Positions 20,031 through 29,958 are shown, counted from the first letter of the stretch. The stretch is 30,541 bases of DNA from Chara braunii (GCA_003427395.1 BFEA01000201.1:1075257-1105797), one strand, 5' to 3'. Notes: generated from the letters alone by a model not told the origin. A program made the numbers and translations.

Positions 20031-20285
20031 TGCTGCGTGGAGCTGTTATGTTTATTCTTTAATCAAGCACAAGCATTGTCCGACCACTATGTGATCGAAG
20101 CGTTAAAGACTAATCGTTCGGAAATTACGCCAAATAGTATAAAGATTTTGGTCGTACCACTCAAATACCGTACCGACCAATCATCTGGAAATGCGTTCTT
20201 TGAGTAATTGATCCGACCAACCCTGAGCCTTCACGGCGGCCAGCCAGGTATGTGAGTCTGACATGTCTTCAGCGAAGATAGGGAC
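20030..20285 (-). pseudogene. gag core fragment of the Ty3/gypsy relic
   Basis: From about 20282 on the minus strand a frame reads VPIFAEDMSDSHTWLAAVKA, then a stop, then GTVFEWYDQNLYTIWRNF. The last phrase fits the retrotransposon gag pattern (aliphatic-xx-W-Y-D-x-L followed by W and F). It is the N-terminal side of gag and is cut off by the AT-rich insertion. Confidence 0.7.
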
Positions 20286-20289
20286 TTCC

Positions 20290-20790
20290 GAAGACGTGGC
20301 TTAAGGCGTTCGAGACTAATAAAAAAAATTGAGGTTGCGACTTGAGAGGGATGAGTGAGTAATCTTAACGAGTACTATTGGTATTCATTTTATCTTTGCC
20401 TTAAGTCAGTCTATCCTGATTCGTTTTCATGGACATTTCTTGACATTATGTTCTCGGTTGATAAAGTCACAGTTCTCAAATTCCTAAATTATGCAATCGT
20501 TATGTGCTATGCATGTTATTTCCATCTATTATTTGCATAACTCCATTTACTGTTCTAAATCATAATCAAAGATTCAAAAGACTGGAGACCGGCGTAGATC
20601 GTAATAGAAGGGTCTGACTCCAAGCTGGACACACTCGAGAGGAAGGGATTTGCATTAAACATTTATTTATTTAGTACAAAATTCGTTAAAAAATCATGCG
20701 TAACTGCCTGTTGGCCTTTTGGTTGCTAGAATTGGTCTGACCCAAAAAAGTGTGCATCGTAGCAAAGGCACGTTTTGTAATTTTATTTTC
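20290..20790. other. unassigned stretch upstream of gag
   Basis: This is where the 5' leader and LTR of the Ty3/gypsy relic would be expected. I could not find a matching sequence at the other end of the element, so no LTR is called. Confidence 0.35.
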
Positions 20791-20794
20791 TTCG

Positions 20795-20876
20795 ATTGAT
20801 TGATTCATTGGTTGGTTGCGGGGGGGTCATCTCCCCCCCGATGCACACGCACACATACACAAATACAGATACCCAN

Positions 20877-20930
<54 letters not shown>
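20795..20930 (+). repeat. GATT / G-C hairpin / CA / GA composite, copy 1
   Basis: GATTGATTGATT is followed by GGTTGGTTG, then a perfect hairpin (CGGGGGGG at 20819-20826 and CCCCCCCG at 20833-20840), a CA-rich tract, an N at 20876 and (GA)n to 20929. The same order, without GA, recurs at 30095-30230. Confidence 0.85.
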
Positions 20931-20932
<2 letters not shown>

Positions 20933-20963
20933 TTGGGGTCGTGAACTGGCGGTTTAAACCACC

Positions 20964-21152
20964 AGTACTTGGCCCAGCTATTGATGTCGAGCCAGGAAAC
21001 GCCCTGCGCGCCAAGTTTTGTTGAGCCGCCCCCCCGTCGTTTCAGTTTTCTTTTGGCTCGCGCCTTTAGGCAATGTGGTCCGGTAGCCCGAAGTCCATGA
21101 GTCATGGCGCGTTCACGGGAAAGGCCTGCGGCCGATGTATGGGCCAAGTACT
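20964..21152. repeat. 13-bp perfect inverted repeat spanning 189 bp
   Basis: AGTACTTGGCCCA at 20964-20976 is matched in inverse by TGGGCCAAGTACT at 21140-21152. It may be the ends of a small non-autonomous element, but no target-site duplication is evident. Confidence 0.5.
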
Positions 21153-21166
21153 AGTAGTTGAAAACT

Positions 21167-22110
21167 GTCTTCTCCTCATCGAGGGACAACTATATATATT
21201 TTCTCTCTCCTCACAATATTTGAACTGGTATTCTTCCATGTCATGGAACATATCTTTTTCCTTTCACGACCTACAACTCCTAATGCTATACAGCGGACCC
21301 CTGCAAGCATAGCTTTCTACCTCTCTTCGGTGAGGGGATAATGTTCTCTCTCTCGGTGGAGGGAGGTAATGGCATGTTTGCCCCTTGGAACAAATCGTTT
21401 TTCTTTCATGACCTACCACTACTCCTAAGGTTATACAGCGGACCTCTGCAAGCATAGCTTTCTACCTCTCTTCGGTGAAGGGATCTTACCTCTCCTGGTG
21501 GAGTGAGGTAACGGCATGTTTGCCCCTTTGCCCTTGGAACATATCTTTCTCCTTTCACAAGTTTCACGACCTACCACTACTCCTAATGCTATACAGCGGA
21601 ACCCTGCAAGCATAGCTTTCAACCTCTCTTCGTGAAGGGATCTTACCTCTCTTGGTGGAGTGAGGTAACGACATGTTTGCCCCTTTGCCCTTGGAACATA
21701 TCTTTCTCCTTTCACAAGTTTCACAAACTGCCACTACTCCTAACTTCCTAAGGCTATACAGCAGACCCCTGCAAGCATAGCTTTCTACCTCTCTTCGGTG
21801 AAGGGATGTCACGTCTCTCGGTGGAGGGAGGTAACAACATTTTTGCACCTTTGCCCTAGCGTTTAGGGTGCAGGGTTGGGGCCACCAGTGGTGGCCAGCC
21901 TAACACAAGGACTGAGCATAGGCCAGTGATTGTGCCTCCCTTTTCATCTTCCCCCACCCCCATGGGTAGAAGTAGTGTATACAGCCAACACTCTCCCACT
22001 CAGCACACGGAACCCACTCACACGTGCACTCACTCGCGTGCTGGCTGAAGACCTCACTAATACTGACTGGGAGGATCCAGCTGACTATCATATTGAGGCC
22101 GGGGACCTCA
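21167..22110 (+). repeat. dispersed repeat family, copy 2, with four tandem internal units
   Basis: This copy has the same order as 3926-4387. The internal unit, starting TGGAACATATCTTT and passing TATACAGCGGACCCCTGCAAG and TGAAGGGAT, is repeated four times here: 21244-21385, 21386-21534, 21535-21691 and 21692-21856. Lengths grow from 142 to about 165 bp, with small insertions such as ACAAGTTTC in the last two. The downstream arm (GGTTGGGGCCACC to GAGGATCCAGCTGACTATC) matches copy 1, after which the copies diverge. Confidence 0.9.
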
Positions 22111-22194
22111 CAAATCAACCCGGAAAAATTTAACGACTGAGAGCATTACTCAACTTCGCTTACAGTCATAACGAATGCACAGTCAACAAGACTG

Positions 22195-22260
22195 CTTGTA
22201 TAATACTTTTTTATTTTTTTTATTTTTTTTTATTTTTTAAGTCAAGGGTGTCGTAGAGGC
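22195..22260. repeat. T-rich low-complexity tract
   Basis: TTTTTATTTTTT repeats occur at about 22207-22238. No other feature is visible here. Confidence 0.7.
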
Positions 22261-22379
22261 CAGTTAGTGTGTGCACAGTGATCACCTGGAACTGTGAGCC
22301 ACGGGTGTCCTGGAATATGAGACCACCTCCCAACCCATCCTCACGTCAATACTCCTAGCGCACCCCCTATCTCACTACT

Positions 22380-22673
22380 ATACTTCAGTGTGACCAGCAC
22401 TCAGGACCATTGCCCTGCCAACGGGCAGGCAACTTGGACCGAACAACAGTGATAGGCACTAGGGCTGATAGATTGCCAGCCCTGGTGGAAGTGGAATCGG
22501 ACGAACCTTGTGGAACGGGAACTTCGGATGCCAAACCCAGACAATGAACTACAGGCCTCACATATATATATCCACCAGACAATTCTATCCGAATGCCAGT
22601 AGGAACTGCACCCAATGACACCCTAAACAACCTACCTGAACCTTTGCAGCCACTAGACCCCACCAGTGACTAG
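22380..22673 (+). pseudogene. coding fragment of unknown origin
   Basis: A plus-strand frame reads ILQCDQHSGPLPCQRAGNLD, then VIGTRADRLPALVEVESDEP. After one TGA (near 22540) it continues YIYPPDNSIRMPVGTAPNDT and ends PLQPLDPTSD with TAG at 22671. Composition is protein-like and resembles a polyprotein tail. The opposite strand is also open for 92 codons (22663-22385), so the coding strand is uncertain. No family is recognised. Confidence 0.3.
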
Positions 22674-22867
22674 CTCCCCAGCCTGTTTTTTTTGTGTATA
22701 TTCTGTGAATCTATGTAGACAGTATCATGGGTGGAAACTGGTGTATGTAACCTGTAAGAGATATATAATTCGCAAGCTATGTTTGTATGCCCGAAAGCTA
22801 TGTGTACTCTTTGAATCATGTATCGAGGAGAGAACGGGGCCAACTGGACAAGGACCCCCCCCAAGGA

Positions 22868-22938
22868 CGGAACCAAGCTTGAACCCGTGACCTTGTAACA
22901 TGTAATCGAAGACTCTACCGTATGAGCAACTACCGGAA
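22868..22938 (-). repeat. tRNA-derived SINE-like head
   Basis: On the minus strand, TTGCTCATACGGTAGAG (A box, 22929-22913) precedes GGGTTCAAGCTT (B box, 22886-22875) with tRNA-like spacing of about 42 bp. D-stem pairing GCTC/GAGT is present. The anticodon, T and acceptor stems do not pair well, so it is a tRNA-derived repeat, not a tRNA gene. Confidence 0.55.
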
Positions 22939-22939
22939 A

Positions 22940-24149
22940 TGGAATGATCGTGTGATATGCCAGACTGGGAAGAACATCAGAACACCCGAGACCAACACCC
23001 CAAGCAAACCCTATGAGACCCACAACCAACATACAACATTGTGGACTACCCTTGGGTGGTGCGCAGGCAGTGTCTGTAATAGTACCATGTGTCAGCCCAA
23101 GGGGATGTGTGTCCAGTCGTGCATATGACGAATTATTTTCTGTGTCGTGCGACTTTTTGCGCGATGATGACGGGGGGTATTAAGACGGGATCGGATGGGC
23201 AGCGCAAGGAAAACGGGATCGACGGGGCAAATTGCATGAGTGTCCTCGCTTCCTTTTTTCTTTTCGCCTTTGGTGATGACGCGCCAGGGTCGGGAAGGTC
23301 CCAAGGCGGACGGTTGAGCGGGTGCGCCACGTCAGGCGCGATCAATAAAGACGGCCATAGGTTCTTTCTTGTTCTGCTGGGGCGAAGGAGAATGAGAATT
23401 TTGGGGCGATGAACGCGCGGGAGCGTCGTTTTTTTTCTTTTAAAATTTTCTTTCAACTGACGACAGCCCCCGTGGGCTCTTGGAAGTGTTGTTTTTTTTT
23501 TTGTTTTTCGGAATTTCTCTTTCTTCGGAATTTTTCTTTTTCTGCCATCTCGGATTTAGATAGGAATTGAGAAATTTCGAAGTTTTGGGTACGCTGCGCT
23601 TCTTGCTTGCGCGCACTCCCTTCGACGGGAACAAAGTTCTGACTAAATGGTGCCCTTAATCTTGCGTGTAACTGTAATTTTTGGAAGGGTGTCATTGTAA
23701 CTGTATCTTTCTTCTCGGTCCTCTCGCCTTCTTCCCCTGATCTGATTGCCCAAGACGTTGCATGCTAAGATTGATGCGTGGAGAGGGGCTACGTCCCCCA
23801 CGCCGCGGCCTGGCCGTGCAGAACGCAGGCACTTCCTTTCTCTTCTCTCCTTCCCGCAAAACACAATCCCGCACCCTTCGCGCAGACATGCACGCTATAA
23901 ATTTCGCTATCGAGATTAAATCGCTCTCTAAGAACTTGGGAAGTTTTGAGGTTAGCGCGATCACTGAGGGTTGGCTAACGAGTAAGCCAAGAGGTGAGTT
24001 GATGTGGGAGTTGGGCGACCCGACGAGCTGGTGCCAAGTACGTGGGATTGACGTGCGGGCCACGACGGACTGTGGCGCACGGGCGAATCTGGCTTGCGTA
24101 CGGGGACCAAACGGGTTGACAACTTCGTGATTGATGCGAGACGACGGAC
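22940..24149. other. unassigned stretch up to the adapter
   Basis: An 8-bp inverted pair CCCTTGGG/CCCAAGGG lies near 23049 and 23095. T-runs occur at 23430 and 23490-23505. A TATAAAT-type motif lies at 23897. A plus-strand 122-codon frame (23762-24130) runs into the adapter and is not a trustworthy gene. Confidence 0.4.
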
Positions 24150-24187
24150 CTGTCTCTTATACACATCTAGATGTGTATAAGAGACAG
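24150..24187. other. Nextera mate-pair junction adapter (artefact)
   Basis: CTGTCTCTTATACACATCT (24150-24168) is followed directly by its exact reverse complement (24169-24187). This is the Tn5 mosaic end doubled as in the Nextera mate-pair circularisation junction. It is synthetic sequence left in the assembly and produces the tell-tale peptide SYTHLDVYKRQ. Contiguity across this point should not be trusted. Confidence 0.98.
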
Positions 24188-24245
24188 CCCCCCCCCCCCA
24201 CACACACACTATGTTTCTTTGTTTCTCTCTTTCTCTCTCTCTCTC

Positions 24246-24292
<47 letters not shown>
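24188..24292. repeat. C-run, CA and (TC)n microsatellite
   Basis: A C homopolymer (24188-24200), a short CA tract, then (TC)n with TTTC interruptions to 24292. It directly abuts the adapter. Confidence 0.9.
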
Positions 24293-24293
<1 letters not shown>

Positions 24294-25640
24294 TGACGCG
24301 TGTGTGCACCTGCGCTGTCGGAGGGCGCGTTGTCCCGACCCTCTGCGGTGCACCAGGCGCATCTTGTTCACGGTCCTCGATAATATGCCAAATTCGTCAT
24401 GTGCACGACTTTGTTCCTGTACTGATGCAGTTGGCGCTCTCACAGCAGAAGGGGGGGGGATGCGCCACAGGACTTTCCTTTGGTTCACGCAGGCTCAGCG
24501 CCCTGCTCTACAACAGAGCATTAGTGGCATGTGATCGTGGCAGCCATCGGGCGTGCCTAGGGACGCAACAGTGAAAGATTAGTGTAATCTTTTCAACTGC
24601 GCACAAAATCCCAGCATTGAAGTTATGAGATATATACAGTGATTGCAAAAAGTTAAGAACGAAATGTAGAGTAAACTAAAAAAAAAAAAAAAAAAAAAGA
24701 GAAAAATGCAAAATGAAACACTGCATTTTGTACCTGAGCCTGAACCCAAGCTGCGATTTTAGAAGTGTCAGATTAGATGATTCTTAACAGTCGTGGCGTA
24801 AGGTATTCTTCCTTTCTTCCTTTTATTTTATTATTTCTTTGCTTTTTATTTAAGTCTTTTCGAATTTCTAATTCCTCCCCTTATATCACTTGGCGGGGGA
24901 ACGAACGGTTCAGTTTTGAAACTTGATTACCAATGAGAGGTCTGAACTGCCTGATTTTTCGCTTCTTTTACTGTAGGCACGTTTTATTGAGCACAGTACT
25001 GTAAGTCACCAAAATGGGAGCACCCGCGACCGCTTTGGTAGGAGTTCATCACCCCTGCGGAAGGTCATGATCCCCCTGCTTGCCATTGGACGCGAGTACT
25101 CATTAAGGGTAAATCGGTGGTCGCCTTTAAAGATGGGAAGACACTGGTTGGTATCCCGTTATGGGACCACCGCACGGCTACCTATTCTCGCCTTAATTTA
25201 AGTTGAGCAACATGGGTTGGCAGGGGAATTACGCTCCAAGAAAATGACCGTTGAGTATTAAAAAGTGTTGAATAATGTTCCTTTTTAATTATATTTAAAA
25301 TCTATTTTAATGGATTGTTTACAGTTTAAGTTATTACTTTATTCAAGATGAATTCGTAAGTCGCCGTTTAGAACAAAGAAAACTTCGAGGTTCTGAAGTT
25401 TATAAAAGTTTACATGTTAGATTACTTTGCGATCAGCCAGCAGGTGTTGTGCACTCACACGGTTTTTAACCTGAGATGGCAGTGTAGTGGTGAAGTACCA
25501 GAGGGGCAATTGTTCATGAGAGTGGGTATCAGCGGCCACTGGTGCTAAGCTCTAACTATTCCAAAAGGGGAGTGGCTATGGCGTGTCGAAAGGGACTAGA
25601 AGGCTACAAGCCTGACTGCTGGAGGCTACTTACGCGCTCA
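24293..25640. other. unassigned stretch
   Basis: A G-run (24451-24458) and a poly(A) tract (about 24679-24699) are visible. A weak A-box-like GGCAGTGTAGTGG at 25477 lacks a partner B box. I see no supported gene. Confidence 0.4.
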
Positions 25641-25734
25641 GCACAAGTGTCTGGGGAGGGCCCCTGGATCACAACAATTTTGAACTTCGATGGCGACAAA
25701 ACCAAATTGAAATTTTAATTTAACGTTGAGGAAT

Positions 25735-26184
25735 GAAGAGAGGAAGAAATGAGGGGAGATCATAAATTGCAGGCGGCTATAATAGAGGCTAAGAATAGGG
25801 CCGAGAGAAGGCTTGGATGGGACCATGTCACTGTCAGGCTCGAAGTCACTATCGCCTATCACGAGTTAGAGACTTCTACGGGCACTACAGAGCAAGAGCA
25901 GCGAGGTCTGGACCGAGATTCAGAAGATGAGTCCAAAGCTAGCGAAGCGGAGACCCAGTCCTAGCACGGGCCGGGGCAGTGGCGACGAGACCACCCACCC
26001 CCCGAATCGAGAGAGACTGTGGAGGACGGTTCAAAGGCCGTCTTGCAATGGCGACGTGATTGTGGTTGCGAGACGGTTACAATCGAGAGAGAAAAAAACG
26101 CACAGAGTGAGAGACGCGCGCAGACAAAAGAGAGAAGGCAAATTATGGAAAGTCACTAAGGGTGTGTGTGCTTTCCGTAGATGA
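25735..26184 (+). pseudogene. coding relic, acidic/helical, unknown
   Basis: A plus-strand frame (ATG at 25749, stop at 25962) reads LQAAIIEAKNRAERRLGWDH and then a Glu/Asp/Ser-rich tail (TEQEQRGLDRDSEDESKASE). The sequence after the stop (26000-26184) continues with basic, hydrophilic coding-like sequence in other frames. It could be the N-terminal part of an element ORF that continues in the next relic. Confidence 0.3.
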
Positions 26185-26279
26185 CGTTCCCTTCCCTATG
26201 AACATTGTTGCTTACTAATGAGTACGCACAAGAACGAAGGCTCGATGTCGTCATCCTTGCTTTGGCGTGATTAAACGTT

Positions 26280-27115
26280 TTTACGAATGATTGCGTAGCA
26301 CAATCGCGATGGGACAAATACCCCTTAGACTATGAGAAAGTGGAGAAAGAGAGAGGGGCAGACACTCGGGTAATAGCCCCGTGCGGACTATGGAAGTCAG
26401 ATGCTCATTTGAGTTGGGACCAAGAAGGCAAGCAAAACAAGTTCCGTGAGTACAATGGTTGACATCAACTTGTTCTTTCTTGCGGAACTTGCTCATTTCG
26501 TCAGCACATGATCATTTATCTCGGTCGTTACTCTTGGGTATCGGCAGTCAAGTGAAGGCAAATGTATAAAGCGAGGTGTTAGTTGTGCGAAATTGCGAAT
26601 GAACACATGAGGTCAGTTCACGGTGAAAGATTTGAGTTAGAAAGAGATTGCAAAGTTGTTACAAGATGATGGGGCTAAAACATGAGACGAGTGGAAACAC
26701 GATATTAAGAGAGAGAAGGAGTCCGACTTCCATGAGGAGATGAATGATGATTCAATTGAGATCATCTCCCGGTCGAGACCAACATTGCAAGTAGAAACAT
26801 TGAGTTCACGGAACTGCTACGGGTTGTGAGAAAGACAGTTTGATTACTGACAGTGTTGACGCCACGCACTCGGATCCATGCGAGACAGTCTCGCAAGAGA
26901 GGAATTAGATTCCCGCAAAATTTTGTGTTTAAGTGAATCCAAGTTGACATCTGCTTTAGCTCTTAGCCCGCTGCTTTAGCTATTAGCCCCTCACCATTGA
27001 TGAATTACTTTACTAGCCAAAGACAAGTTTGGAAACTAACGAACCACTGAGGAGGACAAAGCCAGACTTTCGAGAAAATATCATGCGCCTTTTACTTATG
27101 AGTCTATACGAGATC
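26280..27115 (+). pseudogene. decayed coding relic with in-frame stops, unknown family
   Basis: Plus-strand segments with clear protein-like composition follow each other. The first is SRWDKYPLDYEKVEKERGAD, then CGLWKSDAHLSWDQEG and KFREYNG (26287-26461). After a gap come KEIAKLLQDDGAKT, a TGA, DEWKHDIKREKESDFHEEMN and IEIISRSRPTLQVETLSS (26640-26829). After a frameshift come SLITDSVDATHSDPCETVSQ (26838-26900) and LTIDELLY, a TAG, then PLRRTKPDFRENIMRLLLMS (26990-27113). I do not recognise the family. The stop-ridden, order-preserving pattern indicates a dead gene or transposon ORF. Confidence 0.5.
26951..26989 (+). repeat. 20-bp tandem duplication
   Basis: CTGCTTTAGCTCTTAGCCCG is followed by CTGCTTTAGCTATTAGCCC. 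It lies inside the relic at 26280-27115 and disturbs its frame. Confidence 0.85.
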
Positions 27116-27811
27116 GTTTTGGCGAACTAATAATTTGCGAAAATGCTCTGCTGTATCTCTAACAGAGCGAAGGAGGACCTGTTGATGAACTAGTCTCTGT
27201 CAGAAGCTGTGTGTTCACTTTGAACCAATGAAAGAGGTATGAGATAAAACCCTCGTTCATTTGTAAGATGATGTTGATTTTCATTAAATTCATTCCTCTT
27301 GTCTCTCTACTTCTGCATGAGAAACGGTAACTTTGTGTCATAAGTGATAATTATGTCTTGTCTTAAGCTTCTTGGAATTATTATTGACTTGTGACCCTTC
27401 TTTGAGCCTAGATGGGTTACTTTGCCAACGTCCCCTGATCGTTCAAAAGGAAGTGAGATGTGAGTTAAGCTCTACCCTGTTGACTCTCAAAACAAGGTCA
27501 TGAGAAGGGAAGGGGTTGCATAATTACAAAAACCCTCCATAGTCGTAATTGAGAAGATAAAATTATCAAATGAAATTCTCACTACCTTCAATCTCTTTCT
27601 AATTCCAGCAATGAGTAAGAAGAGAGCGATGTTAAGGAAAAAAATGTATTTCTTAGCTAAGCTCCTTCTCGATGGAGATTAACAAAGGGTATGGGAATGC
27701 TACTTGCCATCGTTTAATTGAGAGCGTTTCGTGACTTGATGAAACTCGTACACAGTTCTCGAGTTTTGTTGACGCTGAAACGGACTCACAACCTCGTATT
27801 TTCAACAACAA
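27116..27811. other. unassigned stretch
   Basis: AT-leaning sequence without a supported gene. A few coding-like phrases continue to about 27200 and then fade. Confidence 0.35.
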
Positions 27812-28311
27812 CAAAAATTATTTGAATTAAATAATCATTCTATATTAAAATTATATTCTAAATTTTAAATTTTCATTTCATCTTAAAATATGTCATTCTA
27901 ATTTTAAAATTTTCCTTCTTACTTGAAAACTTTCCTTCCAAGAATGGGGTATCCCTTCTTATTTGAAATGCATGTTAGAGATGGAATGAAAGTCTGGACG
28001 AGTTCATGAAATATTTTAATTGGATTGTCATTCTTAGTAAAAAATTTCAGTCGTACCAATCTAAATTATAAGATATTTGTTGTAATAGAATGAAAGTGTA
28101 ATTAAAACATTTTATAAACTCGTCCGAACTTTCATTCCATCTTGAACAAATAGATGTAGTTGGAAGGGAAAACTCATATTTAGACGTGAACTTATCAAAT
28201 AAAACTGAAAATTTTAAAATTGGACGAACATTGGAATGATAACTTATTAATATGAATGATTTTTTTTTTTCAGAATGTTTTTTCAACTTTCATTTCTCAT
28301 GGGCATTTTTC
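27812..28311 (-). mobile_element. AT-rich foldback/MITE-like element, copy 2
   Basis: The reverse complement of the copy at 19519-20030, with only substitutions and small indels. Internal inverted symmetry is clearer here: GATGGAATGAAAGTCTGGAC (about 27980) against GTCCGAACTTTCATTCCATC (about 28123-28142). It has no ORF. The flanks differ from those of copy 1, which supports independent insertion. Confidence 0.85.
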
Positions 28312-28508
28312 TATTGAAGTTATTTGAGTGATTAACTTGCACACGTAGGATTTATCTATTGTTGCAACCCGTACTTTACACAAAGAGAAACCATGATGTA
28401 GCACATTTTATGCAGTACATGAGTGAGACCATCAATGACGAAGAACCGTCCCTTGCTATGCTCAATACTGCATTATGAAATGATGCATTTTGAGTGAGTG
28501 TTCATATG

Positions 28509-28548
28509 TAAGCAAAATTTAGTAAGCAAAATTTAGTAAGCAAAATAT
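28509..28548 (+). repeat. three 14-bp tandem units
   Basis: GTAAGCAAAATTTA occurs at 28509 and 28523 and is partly repeated at 28537. Confidence 0.85.
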
Positions 28549-28661
28549 CATTAAATCAAGTCACCTCAAGTATTTTATATCCTTTCGGTCTTTTATTTTT
28601 GCCGATTGTCATTGTGTTGAACCTGCGATGAGACTCATCAACTAACTACCTATTATGAGTC

Positions 28662-28964
28662 TCATCTACAAATTGAGAGGTCAGACAAAGAGGGGTTAAA
28701 TCCCAATGAGCTCTCATCCGCAAGCAGACGTGTGAATAGTGTGATCAGATGAGTATTGTCGTGAACATTACTCAGCGTTGTGCTTGAGACATAATAGTTA
28801 TGATTGATACCATGTGTCATGTTCGGATAAGGATTACTACAAACAATACTTGGTGTCGTGCTTGATTCTGAACTTGTAGCAGTACCATGTGTCGTATACA
28901 AATAATTTGTCGTTGTTTCCGATTGTAAACCAACAGACTCACATTCAATTGTGCTCATCATCAT
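28662..28964 (-). CDS. Ser/Thr/Asn-rich ORF with internal repeat, uncertain
   Basis: A minus-strand frame of 100 codons, rich in Ser, Thr, Asn and His. It has two related segments of about 25 residues, each beginning THG and passing SSTT.S.V (THGTATSSESSTTPSIV and THGINHNYYVSSTTLSNV). The matching DNA blocks are offset by 75-78 bp, multiples of three, which weakly favours past coding. No domain is recognised. It could be an exon or element fragment. Confidence 0.3.
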   Translation of the reverse strand: MMMSTIECESVGLQSETTTNYLYTTHGTATSSESSTTPSIVCSNPYPNMTHGINHNYYVSSTTLSNVHDNTHLITLFTRLLADESSLGFNPSLSDLSICR

Positions 28965-29280
28965 ATAAAAACAAAATTACAGTCAAATTTGATTAGAACG
29001 ACAGGCTAATGATGCTTACTCCAAGAGACTTTTAGCATGATGAGTGAGTAAAGCTAGCTTACCAGGGCGGACGTACAGGACCCCTCTGGATGTGCGACTT
29101 ATCCAGTCGGACAACAGGGGAGACATCCTCTAGAGACAGTATGTCCGACCCTCTAAAAAAAAAACAAAATGTTGTTTTTTTAAAAATTGTTTTGTGGATT
29201 TTTCCTCACAAGAGGTATATGCAAAAAACAATTTGGGTCATTTGACCCTATAAAGAAAAAGATAAAAATCGCCCGTAGCA
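28965..29280. other. unassigned stretch
   Basis: A-runs near 29155-29170 and short inverted phrases only. I see no gene. Confidence 0.35.
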
Positions 29281-29283
29281 CAG

Positions 29284-29365
29284 CGAACATGTTCAGCGCC
29301 CCACCGAGTAGCCGAACGTGTTCGGACGCTCGACCGAGAGGGACCCGAACATGTTCGGTCGAGCG
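29284..29365. repeat. palindromic GAACATGTTC cluster with 11-bp stem
   Basis: Palindromes at 29285-29294 (GAACATGTTC), 29312-29325 (CCGAACGTGTTCGG, one mismatch) and 29345-29358 (CCGAACATGTTCGG). An 11-bp perfect stem, CGCTCGACCGA (29327-29337) with TCGGTCGAGCG (29355-29365), overlaps the last one. It may be the end of an element or a protein-binding cluster. Confidence 0.75.
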
Positions 29366-29395
29366 CAAATTAGGGGGCTGCCGAGCGCGTCCTCA

Positions 29396-29483
29396 TGTGT
29401 GTGTGGTGTGTGGGGTGTGTGTGGGGTGTGTGTGGGGTGTCTGGGGTGTGTGTGTATGGTGTGTGTGGGTGTGTGTATGTTCA
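29396..29483 (+). repeat. GT/GGGGTGT minisatellite
   Basis: Irregular repeats of TGTGTGTGGGG and GTGT. Open frames through it are composition artefacts. Confidence 0.85.
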
Positions 29484-29548
29484 GGAATGATGAGCGATGC
29501 CCCCCAAGGCCTCCCAACCCCTATATATAAAAAAAAAAAAAAAAAATG

Positions 29549-29620
29549 TTCGGGCTCGGTCTATTTTGGGCCACGTTCGGGCTCGGTACTGAGCATTCGG
29601 GTTCGGTCACCGAGCCCGAG
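29549..29620. repeat. TTCGGGCTCGGT repeats with inverted partner
   Basis: TTCGGGCTCGGT at 29549-29560 and 29576-29587, TTCGGGTTCGGT at 29596-29607, and the inverse ACCGAGCCCGAG at 29609-29620. It follows an A-run, which suggests the end of a retroposed or foldback unit. Confidence 0.75.
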
Positions 29621-29958
29621 CGAGATGCTACGCAGGTTTGTGTCAATTTCAACCAAACGGGTCCATCTTGTTAGGGTTGATTTCAATCACGCACCTTAAC
29701 CAACCCCCCCCAAAACCGTTTTTCCCCTTTTTTTTTTCTTTTTTTTTTTTGCTCCAAATAAGCTGAATTTGTTTTATGGGGTTACCTCATGTAGTGTGGC
29801 CCCTCACCATTTTATTTTACTTTTTGCTATTTATTTTCCACAAAATTAGTTGTCCGGCATTCCAGACAACTCTCGCACCGGACGTCCAATGGAGACGTCT
29901 CCGGGAAATGCTCCGATCGGACATCTGGTGACCTAGGAGTAAAGTCCAAGTTCCATAC

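Larger units (their letters stand above)
14050..20270 (-). mobile_element. Ty3/gypsy-type LTR retrotransposon relic
   Basis: Reading the minus strand, the recognisable order is gag core, gag C-terminal part, CCHC knuckle remnant, protease remnant, reverse transcriptase, RNase H, PHD-like finger, integrase and integrase C-terminus. RT and RNase H preceding integrase marks Ty3/gypsy, not copia. The parts lie in all three frames with many stops, so no polyprotein can be made and the element is dead. I could not identify LTRs, a primer-binding site or a polypurine tract. The gag is split by the AT-rich insertion at 19519-20030. Several in-frame stops (for example TGA within gag near 20183 and TAA near 18881) look like point decay. 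Confidence 0.9.

Noticed and set aside
24131-24574. 147-codon plus-strand ORF containing SYTHLDVYKRQ
   Set aside because: It crosses the synthetic Nextera junction and a TC microsatellite.
29285-29358. p53-type response elements (RRRCATGYYY)
   Set aside because: The half-sites match formally, but nothing suggests an animal genome; the palindromes are better explained as repeat structure.
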